Below are positions 15,697-24,188 of a DNA stretch of 64,000 nucleotides, in pieces. The DNA is from Draconibacterium sp. Lineage in GTDB: Bacteria; Bacteroidota; Bacteroidia; Bacteroidales; Prolixibacteraceae. The DNA lies in NCBI GenBank assembly GCA_011620585.1, contig WOYV01000070.1, positions 62,001-126,000 on the forward strand, in the 5' to 3' direction. Position 1 is the stretch's first letter. Every line of letters begins with the position of its first letter. A model generated the notes under the pieces. It saw only the letters and a program-made list of their open reading frames with translations, was not told the DNA's origin and made no database searches. A program made the position numbers and the translations under genes.

Positions 15697-17697
15697 TTAA
15701 CCTCCAATCTTAATTTGTTTAACAGCATCGGTAAATACTGCCGATTCGATGGTGGCAGTAACATCACCTTTTTTAGATTTTAACAGCCATATATATTTTT
15801 TAACCTGGTTGGCACCCAGAGAACCTACCGGTGTGCGCATTTTGCCTTCGAGTAATTCGAAATCGCCAGCGAGTGTTAAAATTACCGGCGCTGGTTGGCT
15901 GTTGCGTTCTCCCATGGCTGTTGGGTATGGAAATGCGCCGTTGTTGGCTACATAAATCTCTAATTTGTATATGCCGGCTCCCATGTCGGTTACTTTTTCG
16001 CTTTCGATAGCAAATTTTGGAAGTTGTGCAGAGAGTTTTAATAACCACGGAAGTTGAGTTTTAGCTAACGAATCAATCAATTCGGCTTTTGGCGTGGTCT
16101 CCAGATACGGAGCATACCCGCCAACTTCTACTTCGCCCAAGGTCGGATGATTTATTTTTTGCCAGGCTACGAAGCCTTTTCCATCTGGTTCTTTTTCAGA
16201 GTAAGCCAGCAGTGCTTTGTCTTTTTCACTCAATTCCCCTTCTTTTTCCGGTTTTGGCATTTTTTTCATCATGCCTACCATCATTTTGGGTGTTACCTGG
16301 CCACTTTCCATCATTTGTTTCACGTGTTCGGCAGAAAATTGTTCGGGTGCGTTGTTGGCTTTTAGAAATGCACCGATTTTTTCATCACCCAAAGCCACAA
16401 AATCTTCGGTACTCATTTTTTCAACATCATCCATCGAAACAACCTCGCCGTCTGCTTTCTTTTCTTCTTTCACTTTGGCAACAGAGAAAAGACACATACT
16501 AAAAGAAGGAACTCCGAGATGATAATACGCCCACAATTCGAATGAACCATCTTTAGCAGGAGTTGGGTCGAGTAAATCGGTATTGAATTTTTGAGCTTCG
16601 AGGAACTTCTTATAATCTTCAGCATATTTTTTGTAGAAAACCATGTCTTCATCCAGTGGATTCACGGTGGCGCCAAGACCAAGGAACCCGGCCACCATCG
16701 AAGGTGTAACTTCCATACCCGCAGGAACACGGGCTTTAAACATCTCAATTACTTCATCCATGGAATACGATTTTGAAATATCGATTCCGAGCATTCTTCC
16801 GTAGCGCTCTGGTATTTTAATGCTTTCGAGGTTGGCACCACCTTTTCGTCCTCCCTTTGGCGGAACCAAACAGAAGTTGGATGTTCCAAGTGTATAAACC
16901 ATTGCAATGTTTGGTCGATCGTAAATAAAACGCATGATCCCGTATGTTTCAGGCGATTCTCCGGAGTAACGTCCGGCTTCCTGATTTGTGTAAGGAAATA
17001 AATGAGGGAAAGTAATTCCAATATTCACGCCGCCAACGCCGTCTTCGTTATACAGTTTATCCAGGTCGTTGTCGATCCCTTCCGAATAAACCTTGTATTC
17101 GCCGCGTTCGCCTTTGCTTTTATCCGCTTTGTCGAGAATACGCGCATCATTTTTAGAAACAATATATTCACCTTCCAGATCTTTTACGCGCATTTGTGTG
17201 ATCATTCCGTCGCTGTTCAGATCGTCGGGGCCATCTTCGTCGGTGGCTTCGTCGGCGTCGTTGTTAATTACAAGCATGTTGGTAGCTGCTCCGGTTTTAA
17301 CTGCTGCAAAATAATCTCTCGAAGCATCGGGGTTAGGGTGAGCCAGAATGTACCATTTCGTGTTTTGTGTGTAAATGGCCGAATCCAGTAACATTTGGGC
17401 AAAGTAGAGCGCACCTTCGGTTGCCAGCGGCACGTTTCCTTCGAAATTGGCCCCAACAAAAACAGCAGGAGCATCGTTCAGATTGGTGCCGATTTCAAGC
17501 ACCGTTACCGGCGCTCCACCAGGGCTTACGGCTACCTGGTGTAATTTTGTGTTGCTCTTGTTGCCAAGCTGTTTCAACACTTGTTGCACTTCTTGCGGAC
17601 TGTGATATTTGCCCGAAGATGCTGACTGGGCTGCCAATCGGTTGACCGGTATGATCAGACAGCCCGACAATAATAGAAAGAACAGTTTTTTTAGCAT
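15697..17697 (-). CDS. M14-family paralogue lacking the zinc ligands
   Basis: Exported protein of 666 residues. The start was moved from 17874 to the ATG at 17697, because from there it has a signal peptide (MLKKLFFLLLSGCLIIPVNR, then LAAQ) and the upstream extension is translated promoter DNA. It follows the same plan as its neighbour, with two acidic loops (NNDADEATDEDGPDDLNSDG and IDNDLDKLYNED). The segment aligned with HGNE reads NFEGNVPLATEG, so both the first His and the Glu are replaced. The later RNWGFNW and FHNN motifs are also not recognisable (the aligned part reads YTLGTSNFCLVPP). It should not work as a zinc peptidase and may bind peptides or assist the active partner. A helical insertion rich in Met and Lys lies at about 400-470. 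Confidence 0.75.
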   Translation of the reverse strand: MLKKLFFLLLSGCLIIPVNRLAAQSASSGKYHSPQEVQQVLKQLGNKSNTKLHQVAVSPGGAPVTVLEIGTNLNDAPAVFVGANFEGNVPLATEGALYFAQMLLDSAIYTQNTKWYILAHPNPDASRDYFAAVKTGAATNMLVINNDADEATDEDGPDDLNSDGMITQMRVKDLEGEYIVSKNDARILDKADKSKGERGEYKVYSEGIDNDLDKLYNEDGVGGVNIGITFPHLFPYTNQEAGRYSGESPETYGIMRFIYDRPNIAMVYTLGTSNFCLVPPKGGRKGGANLESIKIPERYGRMLGIDISKSYSMDEVIEMFKARVPAGMEVTPSMVAGFLGLGATVNPLDEDMVFYKKYAEDYKKFLEAQKFNTDLLDPTPAKDGSFELWAYYHLGVPSFSMCLFSVAKVKEEKKADGEVVSMDDVEKMSTEDFVALGDEKIGAFLKANNAPEQFSAEHVKQMMESGQVTPKMMVGMMKKMPKPEKEGELSEKDKALLAYSEKEPDGKGFVAWQKINHPTLGEVEVGGYAPYLETTPKAELIDSLAKTQLPWLLKLSAQLPKFAIESEKVTDMGAGIYKLEIYVANNGAFPYPTAMGERNSQPAPVILTLAGDFELLEGKMRTPVGSLGANQVKKYIWLLKSKKGDVTATIESAVFTDAVKQIKIGG

Positions 17698-17874
17698 AGT
17701 GATTGTTTTTTCATGTAATAAATCCAGAAACTCTATATCATAATTATATTTTATCAGGGCTTTTGGGTTCAATTGGTTTGAAAATCGAGTTCGGAAATTA
17801 CATTTTTTATGAATTAATGGGAAATTTCTTTCAATCTTTTTTATTAATCTTCGGCCGATTTTAATATTTGTCAA

Positions 17875-17922
17875 TATTCTAACAGAATAGAGTCAACAAA
17901 ATATTCCTTTATCATTAGGAAT
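17875..17922 (+). promoter_or_regulatory. Inverted repeats between the M14 operon and GH78
   Basis: TATTCT-AAC-AGAATA (17875-17889) is a perfect 6-bp inverted repeat. ATTCC/GGAAT (17903-17922) follows. The 304-base divergent spacer is otherwise AT-rich, with no gene. They are candidate operators for either direction; no clear TAnnTTTG box was found beside them. Confidence 0.35.
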
Positions 17923-18001
17923 GATATTGAAATATCTTGGCGATATGCTGAAATAAGAATATATTTATCATTCAATTTTAAAGCTAAACCAATTTACCAT
18001 T

Positions 18002-20731
18002 ATGAACAACTATCTAAAGGTTTTCCGAAGCATACTTTTTTTGAGTATTCTGGGTTTATTTTCTCTGTCAACATACGCAAAAACACAGGTGGTTAAAACA
18101 CTTTGCGAATACCATCAAAATCCAATTGGGATTGATATCCCAAAACCCCGAATGAGCTGGCAACTTTCTGCTGATCTCAACAATGTTAAACAAACGGCTT
18201 ACGAAATTCGAACAGCCTACTCTGTAAGCGATCTCAGCAAAAAGAGTCGCCAGGTTTGGAATTCAGGGAAGGTAATGTCCGATCAGTCGGTGAACGTGGT
18301 GTACGGAGGTCCCGCGATTTCCTCGATGCAAAGGGTGTGGTGGCAGGTTCGTACCTGGGACCAGGACGGCAAAGCGAGCGGCTGGAGCGAACCGGCTTAC
18401 TGGGAAACCGGTATTTTGAACACAAACGAATGGAAGGCAAACTGGATCAGTTTACCAGACGAACCCGAGAGTAAAGCATCCTTGCCGGTTCACTATTATC
18501 GTTTCAGTTTTGGTTCGACAAAAAAAGTCAAATCGGCCCGTTTGTATATTTCATCGCGTGGTTTATACGAAGCATACATTAATGGAGTAAAAGTGGGTGA
18601 TCAGTTATTTACTCCGGGATGGACAAGCTATAAAAACCGGATTCAGTACCAAAGTTACGATGTAACTAAAATGCTGTCGGTTGATAATACCATTGCTGCA
18701 AAAGTGGGCGAGGGTTGGTACCGTGGTTACATAGGATTTAACGGACAACGAAATTATTACGGCGATAAGTTGGCCCTGCTGGCGCAGTTAAAAATTGATT
18801 ATACCGATGGAACTTCGGAAATTATCAGTACCGGCGACGACTGGAAAGTCAGTACCGGGCCTATTCTGAAATCTGACATTTATAATGGTGAAGAATACGA
18901 TGCCAGGCTTGAAATGAATGGATGGAAAGAAAACAGATTTGATGAAACAAATTGGAAACGGGTAGTTGAACTTGATCTGGCGAAAGATGTGCTGGTGGCG
19001 CCACAAGGTGAGCCAGTTCGTGCGGTGGAGGAGTTGAAAGCCATCAAACACATTACCACTCCAAAAGGAGAAATGGTTTTCGACATGGGGCAGAATATGG
19101 TCGGTTGGATTAAAGTTAAAATGCAGGGAAAAAAAGGTGACCGGGTACAGATCAAATTTGCAGAAGTTCTGGATAAGGAAGGGAATTTTTATACCGACAA
19201 CCTGCGGGGGGCAGAATGTACCGATACCTATATTTTTGCACACGACGGGGTAACGGTTTATGAACCTTCTTTTACCTTTCACGGATTTAGGTTTGTACAA
19301 TTTATTGGGCTCGAAAAAGCTCCGGCACTTGAAGACATTACTGGTGTAGTCATTCATTCAGACATGCCGTCGACCGGTAGCTTTGAGTGTGGTAACGAGT
19401 TGGTTAACCAACTTCAGCACAACATTCGTTGGGGGCAAAAAGGTAATTTTTTGGATGTGCCAACCGATTGTCCGCAACGCGATGAGCGACTGGGTTGGAC
19501 CGGCGATGCACAGGCTTTCAGTATGACGGCAGGCTTTAATTTTGATGTAGCTCCGTTTTATACCAAGTGGATGAAAGACGTGGCTTTCGATCAGCTTGAA
19601 AATGGGAAAATACCACATGTAATCCCGGATGTTTTGAGCGGACAAGGAGGCGCTACCGGTTGGGCCGATGTCGTTGCCATTATTCCGTGGACTATGTATA
19701 AAATTTATGGCGATACCCGGATACTGGAAGAAAGCTATCCGGCCATCCAGAAATGGATCGGGTACATGAACGAACGTGCCGGTGATGATCATTTATGGAC
19801 TGGTGATTATCATTTTGGCGATTGGCTTGCTTTTGCCACCACAAGTTCCGATTATCCCGGCGCTACTACTGAAAAAGATTTGATTGCAACTGCCTATTTT
19901 TATTATACCACTTCGTTGGCCGCAAAAATGGCCGCAGTACTTCACCGTCCTGTTGATCAGAAAAAATATGAAACACTGGCTTTTCAGGTTAAAAAGGCAT
20001 TTGATGCCGAATTTGTGACCCCCAACGGAAGATTGGTGTCGCACACACAAACAGCATACGTTCTTGCCCTTTCGTTTGGTTTAATGCCAGATGGACTGGA
20101 ACAGGCTGCCGCCGGTTACCTGGCTGGTGATGTGAAGAAGTTTGGTCACCTCACCACCGGTTTCCTGGGAACTCCGCTTTTATGCCACACATTGTCGACT
20201 ATCGGAAGAGATGACCTTGCTTTTATGTTGCTGAACCGCAAAGAATATCCGTCGTGGTTATATCCGGTAACCCAGGGTGCAACCACTATTTGGGAACGCT
20301 GGGACGGACAAAAACCTGATGGTACTTTTCAGGATGTAGGAATGAACAGTTTCAACCATTATGCTTATGGCGCAATAGGTGAGTGGTTATATTCACACGT
20401 GGCCGGAATCAGGCTGGATGAGGACCATCCGGGGTACAAACACTTTTTCCTGGCTCCGCACCCCGGTGGAGAACTGTATTATACGAATGCAAGTTTCGAA
20501 TCGATGTACGGTTTGATAGTATCCAACTGGCGCGAAGAAAAAGGCTTGCTGGTATATAAAGTTGAAATCCCTGCCAATTCAACAGCGACTGTTGTTCTGC
20601 CTTCGGCAAAATTAGATGAAGTGGATATGCAAAGCAGTTTGAAAGCACTGGCCAAACAAGTTGGAGACGAGGTACAAATCGGGTTGGGATCGGGCAAATA
20701 CAGTTTCAGCTACCCCTATCTTCATAAATAG
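18002..20731 (+). CDS. Alpha-L-rhamnosidase, GH78
   Basis: Exported glycosidase of 909 residues that removes terminal alpha-L-rhamnose from polysaccharides or plant and microbial glycosides. It has a signal peptide (SILFLSILGLFSLSTYA) followed by the usual GH78 order: an N-terminal Ig-like domain, a jelly-roll domain (WYRGYIGFNGQRNYYGDK), the (alpha/alpha)6 catalytic barrel with DVPTDCPQRDERLGWTGDAQ from about residue 485, and a C-terminal beta domain. The DERLGW segment holds the acidic catalytic region of the family. Length and layout are normal. It heads a plus-strand series with a Gfo/Idh/MocA oxidoreductase 38 bases downstream, so the two are probably co-transcribed up to the terminator at 22133. 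Confidence 0.92.
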   Translation: MNNYLKVFRSILFLSILGLFSLSTYAKTQVVKTLCEYHQNPIGIDIPKPRMSWQLSADLNNVKQTAYEIRTAYSVSDLSKKSRQVWNSGKVMSDQSVNVVYGGPAISSMQRVWWQVRTWDQDGKASGWSEPAYWETGILNTNEWKANWISLPDEPESKASLPVHYYRFSFGSTKKVKSARLYISSRGLYEAYINGVKVGDQLFTPGWTSYKNRIQYQSYDVTKMLSVDNTIAAKVGEGWYRGYIGFNGQRNYYGDKLALLAQLKIDYTDGTSEIISTGDDWKVSTGPILKSDIYNGEEYDARLEMNGWKENRFDETNWKRVVELDLAKDVLVAPQGEPVRAVEELKAIKHITTPKGEMVFDMGQNMVGWIKVKMQGKKGDRVQIKFAEVLDKEGNFYTDNLRGAECTDTYIFAHDGVTVYEPSFTFHGFRFVQFIGLEKAPALEDITGVVIHSDMPSTGSFECGNELVNQLQHNIRWGQKGNFLDVPTDCPQRDERLGWTGDAQAFSMTAGFNFDVAPFYTKWMKDVAFDQLENGKIPHVIPDVLSGQGGATGWADVVAIIPWTMYKIYGDTRILEESYPAIQKWIGYMNERAGDDHLWTGDYHFGDWLAFATTSSDYPGATTEKDLIATAYFYYTTSLAAKMAAVLHRPVDQKKYETLAFQVKKAFDAEFVTPNGRLVSHTQTAYVLALSFGLMPDGLEQAAAGYLAGDVKKFGHLTTGFLGTPLLCHTLSTIGRDDLAFMLLNRKEYPSWLYPVTQGATTIWERWDGQKPDGTFQDVGMNSFNHYAYGAIGEWLYSHVAGIRLDEDHPGYKHFFLAPHPGGELYYTNASFESMYGLIVSNWREEKGLLVYKVEIPANSTATVVLPSAKLDEVDMQSSLKALAKQVGDEVQIGLGSGKYSFSYPYLHK

Positions 20732-20769
20732 TTGAAGTAAACGAATTAAAATAAATCAATAAAACAAAT

Positions 20770-22113
20770 ATGAGCAACAGAAGAGATTTCATTAAAAAAG
20801 TATCGGCAGGCGCAGCAGGTGTGACCATTGGAGGAACCGCACTTGGCATGTCGGCAAAGAGTTATAACCGAATTATTGGCGCAAACGATAAACTGAACAT
20901 CGCCATCATGGGGCTTGGCCGCCGGGTAGGAGCTTACCTCGAACCACTCGCACGTAAGGAAAGCAACGCAGAGTTGCTGTATTTATGCGATGTAATGGAA
21001 CATCAACGGGTAAAAGCCGGTAAACATTTTTCTGAAGGATTGGGATATATGCCAAAACTCGAAAATGATTTCAGAAAAGTTCTTGAAGATCCGGATGTGG
21101 ATGCCATTATGAATGCTACTCCCGATCACTGGCATACCCCGGGATCGATACTGGCAATGCAAGCCGGAAAACATGTATATGTTGAAAAACCCTGTAGCCA
21201 CAACATGAAAGAAAATGAGATGATTGTTGAAGCTTCGCACCGGTATAAAAAAGTGGTGCAAATGGGTAACCAGCAACGCTCTTCCATTCATTCGCAAGAT
21301 ATTATCCGCGAAATCCATAACGGTGTGATAGGAGTTCCTTACCGGGCAGTGGCTTTTTATTTGAACTCGCGTGGGGAAGTTCCCGTGCAGAAAGCGACAG
21401 CCGTTCCAACGGGTCTCGATTGGGAACTGTGGCAGGGACCAGCCGTTCACCGCAATTATACTTCTGAAACATGGGATTACAACTGGCATTGGTACGGATG
21501 GAATTATGGTACCGGAGAAACCGGTAATAATGCCACTCACGAATTAGATGTGGCACGTTGGGCGCTTCAGGTCGATTTGCCAAACAGTGTGTATGTGGAA
21601 GCCGGTAAGCGACATTTCTTTGAAGATGGATGGGAAATGTACGACACCATGGAGGCCACCTTCAAATTCGATGACAACAAAGTTATCAATTGGGACGGAC
21701 GGAGCCGTAGCGGACAGAATACCTACGGACTTGGCGATAGGGGAACCATTGTTTTTGGAAGCGAAGGAACTGTATTTGTCGATCGTGGCAAGTATATTTT
21801 ATACGACCGTGCCGGGAAAATTATCCGCGACCACACTTCGGTGTCCAGCGAATCCGGAACAGCGTTGGGCGGTGGTGGCGATGCTTCTACGGCACACGTT
21901 GTTAACTGGTTCGAAGGAATCAGAGGGAATGAAAAACTCCGGTCGCAGATTGACGAAGGAGCAGTGAGCCAGGCCATGGTACATTATGCAAATACCGCGT
22001 ACCGCATCGGTCACGGATTCGATATCGACAGCAAAACAGGTATAATGTACGATCGCGAAGCCATGAAATTATGGGGCCGCGATTATGAGCCCGGATGGGA
22101 GCCAAAGTTGTAA
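20770..22113 (+). CDS. Gfo/Idh/MocA oxidoreductase with Tat-type leader
   Basis: NAD(P)-dependent sugar oxidoreductase of 447 residues. The N-terminus is a twin-arginine leader (NRRDFIKKVSAGAAGVTIGG), so it is probably folded in the cytoplasm with its nucleotide bound and then exported. The Rossmann motif is NIAIMGLGRRVGAYL. The active-site EKPCSHN carries the catalytic Lys, preceded by the family motif PDHWHTPG. A THELDVARWAL segment gives the His/Asp pair of the second domain. Related exported members include the GH109-like enzymes, which use transient oxidation to cleave glycosides, but the substrate here is unknown. It follows the rhamnosidase and ends at a terminator. Confidence 0.87.
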   Translation: MSNRRDFIKKVSAGAAGVTIGGTALGMSAKSYNRIIGANDKLNIAIMGLGRRVGAYLEPLARKESNAELLYLCDVMEHQRVKAGKHFSEGLGYMPKLENDFRKVLEDPDVDAIMNATPDHWHTPGSILAMQAGKHVYVEKPCSHNMKENEMIVEASHRYKKVVQMGNQQRSSIHSQDIIREIHNGVIGVPYRAVAFYLNSRGEVPVQKATAVPTGLDWELWQGPAVHRNYTSETWDYNWHWYGWNYGTGETGNNATHELDVARWALQVDLPNSVYVEAGKRHFFEDGWEMYDTMEATFKFDDNKVINWDGRSRSGQNTYGLGDRGTIVFGSEGTVFVDRGKYILYDRAGKIIRDHTSVSSESGTALGGGGDASTAHVVNWFEGIRGNEKLRSQIDEGAVSQAMVHYANTAYRIGHGFDIDSKTGIMYDREAMKLWGRDYEPGWEPKL

Positions 22114-22132
22114 ATTCGAGCGATAAATTTGG

Positions 22133-22160
22133 AAAGGATTTCATTTTGAAATCCTTTTTC
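22133..22160 (+). terminator. Terminator after the first Gfo/Idh/MocA gene
   Basis: A perfect 11-bp stem AAAGGATTTCA/TGAAATCCTTT with a TTT loop, then a short T tail. It separates GH78-Gfo from the ApbE-like/DUF6807 pair. Confidence 0.85.
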
Positions 22161-22247
22161 AATTTTGAAATGCCAGTTGAATGTAACTGGGTAATCTCAC
22201 GGAGTTTTATAAATTTACAGGCTGTAACAAACCAATAAAATTATCGG

Positions 22248-23183
22248 ATGCCGGAAACTGAAATTTACAGCGACAGCTTTCCTTCTTTTGGTGCCACCTG
22301 TAACCTGGTTTTTACCGGGTTGACTGCGGACAGTGCAAAATCGGTACTTCAAAAAATCAAGATAGAACTCGAACAACTCGAAAATATTCTGAGTCCGCTA
22401 AGTTTGATCTCCGATGTTAACAAGTTGAATCAGGCTTCTGCCGGAACCTGGGTCGAAATCGATTCCGTTTTAACCGATGTACTGTTGCTTTGTACCGATT
22501 TCTATGCGATGAGCAGCGGAGCTTTTGATGTTTGTACCGGGCCTCTTTACAATCTTTGGGAGAAAGGTATGGATGCAGATTCAAAGGAGCTAAAAACGGT
22601 AAAAGAAAAATGTGGTTTTGATCAGCTTGAACTTGATCCTGAAAATAACCGGGTTCGCTTTTTGAGCAATGGAATGAAACTCGATCTCCGTTTTATTGAT
22701 AAAGCTTATGCTGTTGATGTCCTGCGAAGTTTGTTGCAAGAGAATAAGGTAAGTAATTGCATTTTTAGTTTCGATGAAGAAGTGATACTGGCTTTGGGTA
22801 ATCATCCTTCAGGTGATGCCTGGCCAATCGGTGTTCGAAATCTGACTGCACGGGAAGAGTTTCTGCATGTTTTTCAAAGCAGTAATCTTACCACGGTCAA
22901 TACCGGAACGATTGTATTCGATCACGATTCAGGTCAATCAGTCAGAAAACTGGTAATCAGCCCCGAATCAGGGTTGCCGGTAGAAGAAAGGAAAACGGTT
23001 TCGGTGACTGCTTCGTCGGCCAGCTTTGCCGCGTTTCTGGCGCATATTTGGCTAATTCTGCCTGAACACGACCAGTCGATTGTTGCCGAACAACTTAGCG
23101 GTGTCGAAATTTTTGAGGCCGGGTACCTCGACGTTGATATTAAAACAAAACTGACCCTATTCAACAATGAAGAAAATAATTAA
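22248..23183 (+). CDS. ApbE-like protein, degenerate FMN transferase
   Basis: ApbE enzymes attach FMN to Thr or Ser of flavoproteins using FAD and magnesium. This 311-residue protein has the family frame (SFPSFGATCNLVF, LSPLSLISDVNKLN, GAFDVCTGPLYNLW, and SPESGLP in the place of DPRTG) but has lost key positions. The usual DLGGIAKG reads DLRFIDKA. The C-terminal magnesium motif, normally ADALAT, reads AAFLAH, without its Asp and Thr. No signal peptide or lipobox was seen, unlike most Bacteroidota ApbE lipoproteins. It is therefore probably not a working transferase and may be a binding protein. The last 17 bases overlap the start of the DUF6807 gene, so the two are translationally coupled. 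Confidence 0.75.
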   Translation: MPETEIYSDSFPSFGATCNLVFTGLTADSAKSVLQKIKIELEQLENILSPLSLISDVNKLNQASAGTWVEIDSVLTDVLLLCTDFYAMSSGAFDVCTGPLYNLWEKGMDADSKELKTVKEKCGFDQLELDPENNRVRFLSNGMKLDLRFIDKAYAVDVLRSLLQENKVSNCIFSFDEEVILALGNHPSGDAWPIGVRNLTAREEFLHVFQSSNLTTVNTGTIVFDHDSGQSVRKLVISPESGLPVEERKTVSVTASSASFAAFLAHIWLILPEHDQSIVAEQLSGVEIFEAGYLDVDIKTKLTLFNNEENN

Positions 23184-24102
23184 TACGAAACGTTTATATG
23201 TGGCTCTTTTGCTGTCAATCGTGTTTTTTTCGGCAAGCGCCCAACTGAGCATGAAAAAGACCGGCGAGGGCATTTTGATCACCGAAAACAATAAGGCTGT
23301 TTTCGTGTACCACACTCAGCCCGAAAATTTAAACGGCGAATACGGACGATGTAATTACATTCATCCACTATACAGTCTGAAAGGTAAAATACTTACCGAA
23401 GATTCTCCTTCCGACCATCCGCACCAGCGGGGCATATTCTGGGCCTGGCACCAGGTTTGGATCGGCGATCAGCGTATTGGCGACCCTTGGGAAATCAAGC
23501 ATTTCAAACAAAGTGTTGAGGAGGTGGAATTTATTAAACAAGGCAATGGTACCGCACTTTTAAATACCGAAGTCAACTGGCTTTCTGATCAATGGAAAAA
23601 GTACGGCAGCGAAGTTCCATACTTAAAGGAACGTACCAAAATAATTGTTTGGCCTGAAAGCGGTTTGGTTCGCCGTATCGATTTTGAGATTAGTTTGCTC
23701 GCGCTCGAAGAAGGACTTAAACTGGGTGGTTCGGAAGACGAAAAAGGATACGGGGGTTTCTCGGTCAGGATGGTGCTGCCCGATGATGTTGTTTTTACAG
23801 GGCCTGAAGGAGAAGTTCAACCGCAAGAAAATGCAGTGCAGTCTCCGGGGTTTATAAATATCTCGGGGAGCATCGAAGCAGGTGACAAACCCGGAGGTAT
23901 TGTAATTGTTGATCATCCCGATAATCCTGCTTACCCGCAGTTGTGGGTGCTGCGCGATAAAAACAGCATGCAAAATGCAGCCTGGCCCGGTCGCGGGCCT
24001 GTGGCGTTATCAACCAGTAAGGCTTTGGTGCTCAAATATTCGTTGCTTGTTTATTCGGGTAAACTAAATACCCGGAAAATTGAAAAACTGATGAATAAGT
24101 AA
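23167..24102 (+). CDS. DUF6807 (PmoA-like) exported protein
   Basis: Exported protein of 311 residues with signal peptide MKKIINTKRLYVALLLSIVF and cleavage after FSASA. The central DHPHQRGIFWAWH and the following WIGDQRIGDPW are the hallmark of the family now called DUF6807, often mislabelled methane oxygenase PmoA. It has no membrane helices and no relation to real PmoA. The His-rich motif and beta-rich body suggest a sugar- or metal-binding fold, and the family is usually found beside Gfo/Idh/MocA oxidoreductases and glycosidases, as here. The biochemical activity is not known to me. The gene overlaps the ApbE-like gene and is followed after 86 bases by a second Gfo/Idh/MocA gene. Confidence 0.8.
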   Translation: MKKIINTKRLYVALLLSIVFFSASAQLSMKKTGEGILITENNKAVFVYHTQPENLNGEYGRCNYIHPLYSLKGKILTEDSPSDHPHQRGIFWAWHQVWIGDQRIGDPWEIKHFKQSVEEVEFIKQGNGTALLNTEVNWLSDQWKKYGSEVPYLKERTKIIVWPESGLVRRIDFEISLLALEEGLKLGGSEDEKGYGGFSVRMVLPDDVVFTGPEGEVQPQENAVQSPGFINISGSIEAGDKPGGIVIVDHPDNPAYPQLWVLRDKNSMQNAAWPGRGPVALSTSKALVLKYSLLVYSGKLNTRKIEKLMNK

Positions 24103-24188
24103 GTTGTTGAAACCAGGCTTCTTCGTGAACTTTTGATTATGATTTATTTTCTGGATTAACAAGAAAAACCATTCTAAAATTTTTAACT

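Noticed and set aside
16089-16522. Plus-strand ORFs opposite the M14-like gene
   Set aside because: Phe/Ser/Leu-rich shadows of the Lys/Glu/Met-rich helical insertion on the other strand.
18788-19357. 189-codon minus-strand ORF inside GH78
   Set aside because: Lies fully inside a well-supported glycosidase and has no motif.
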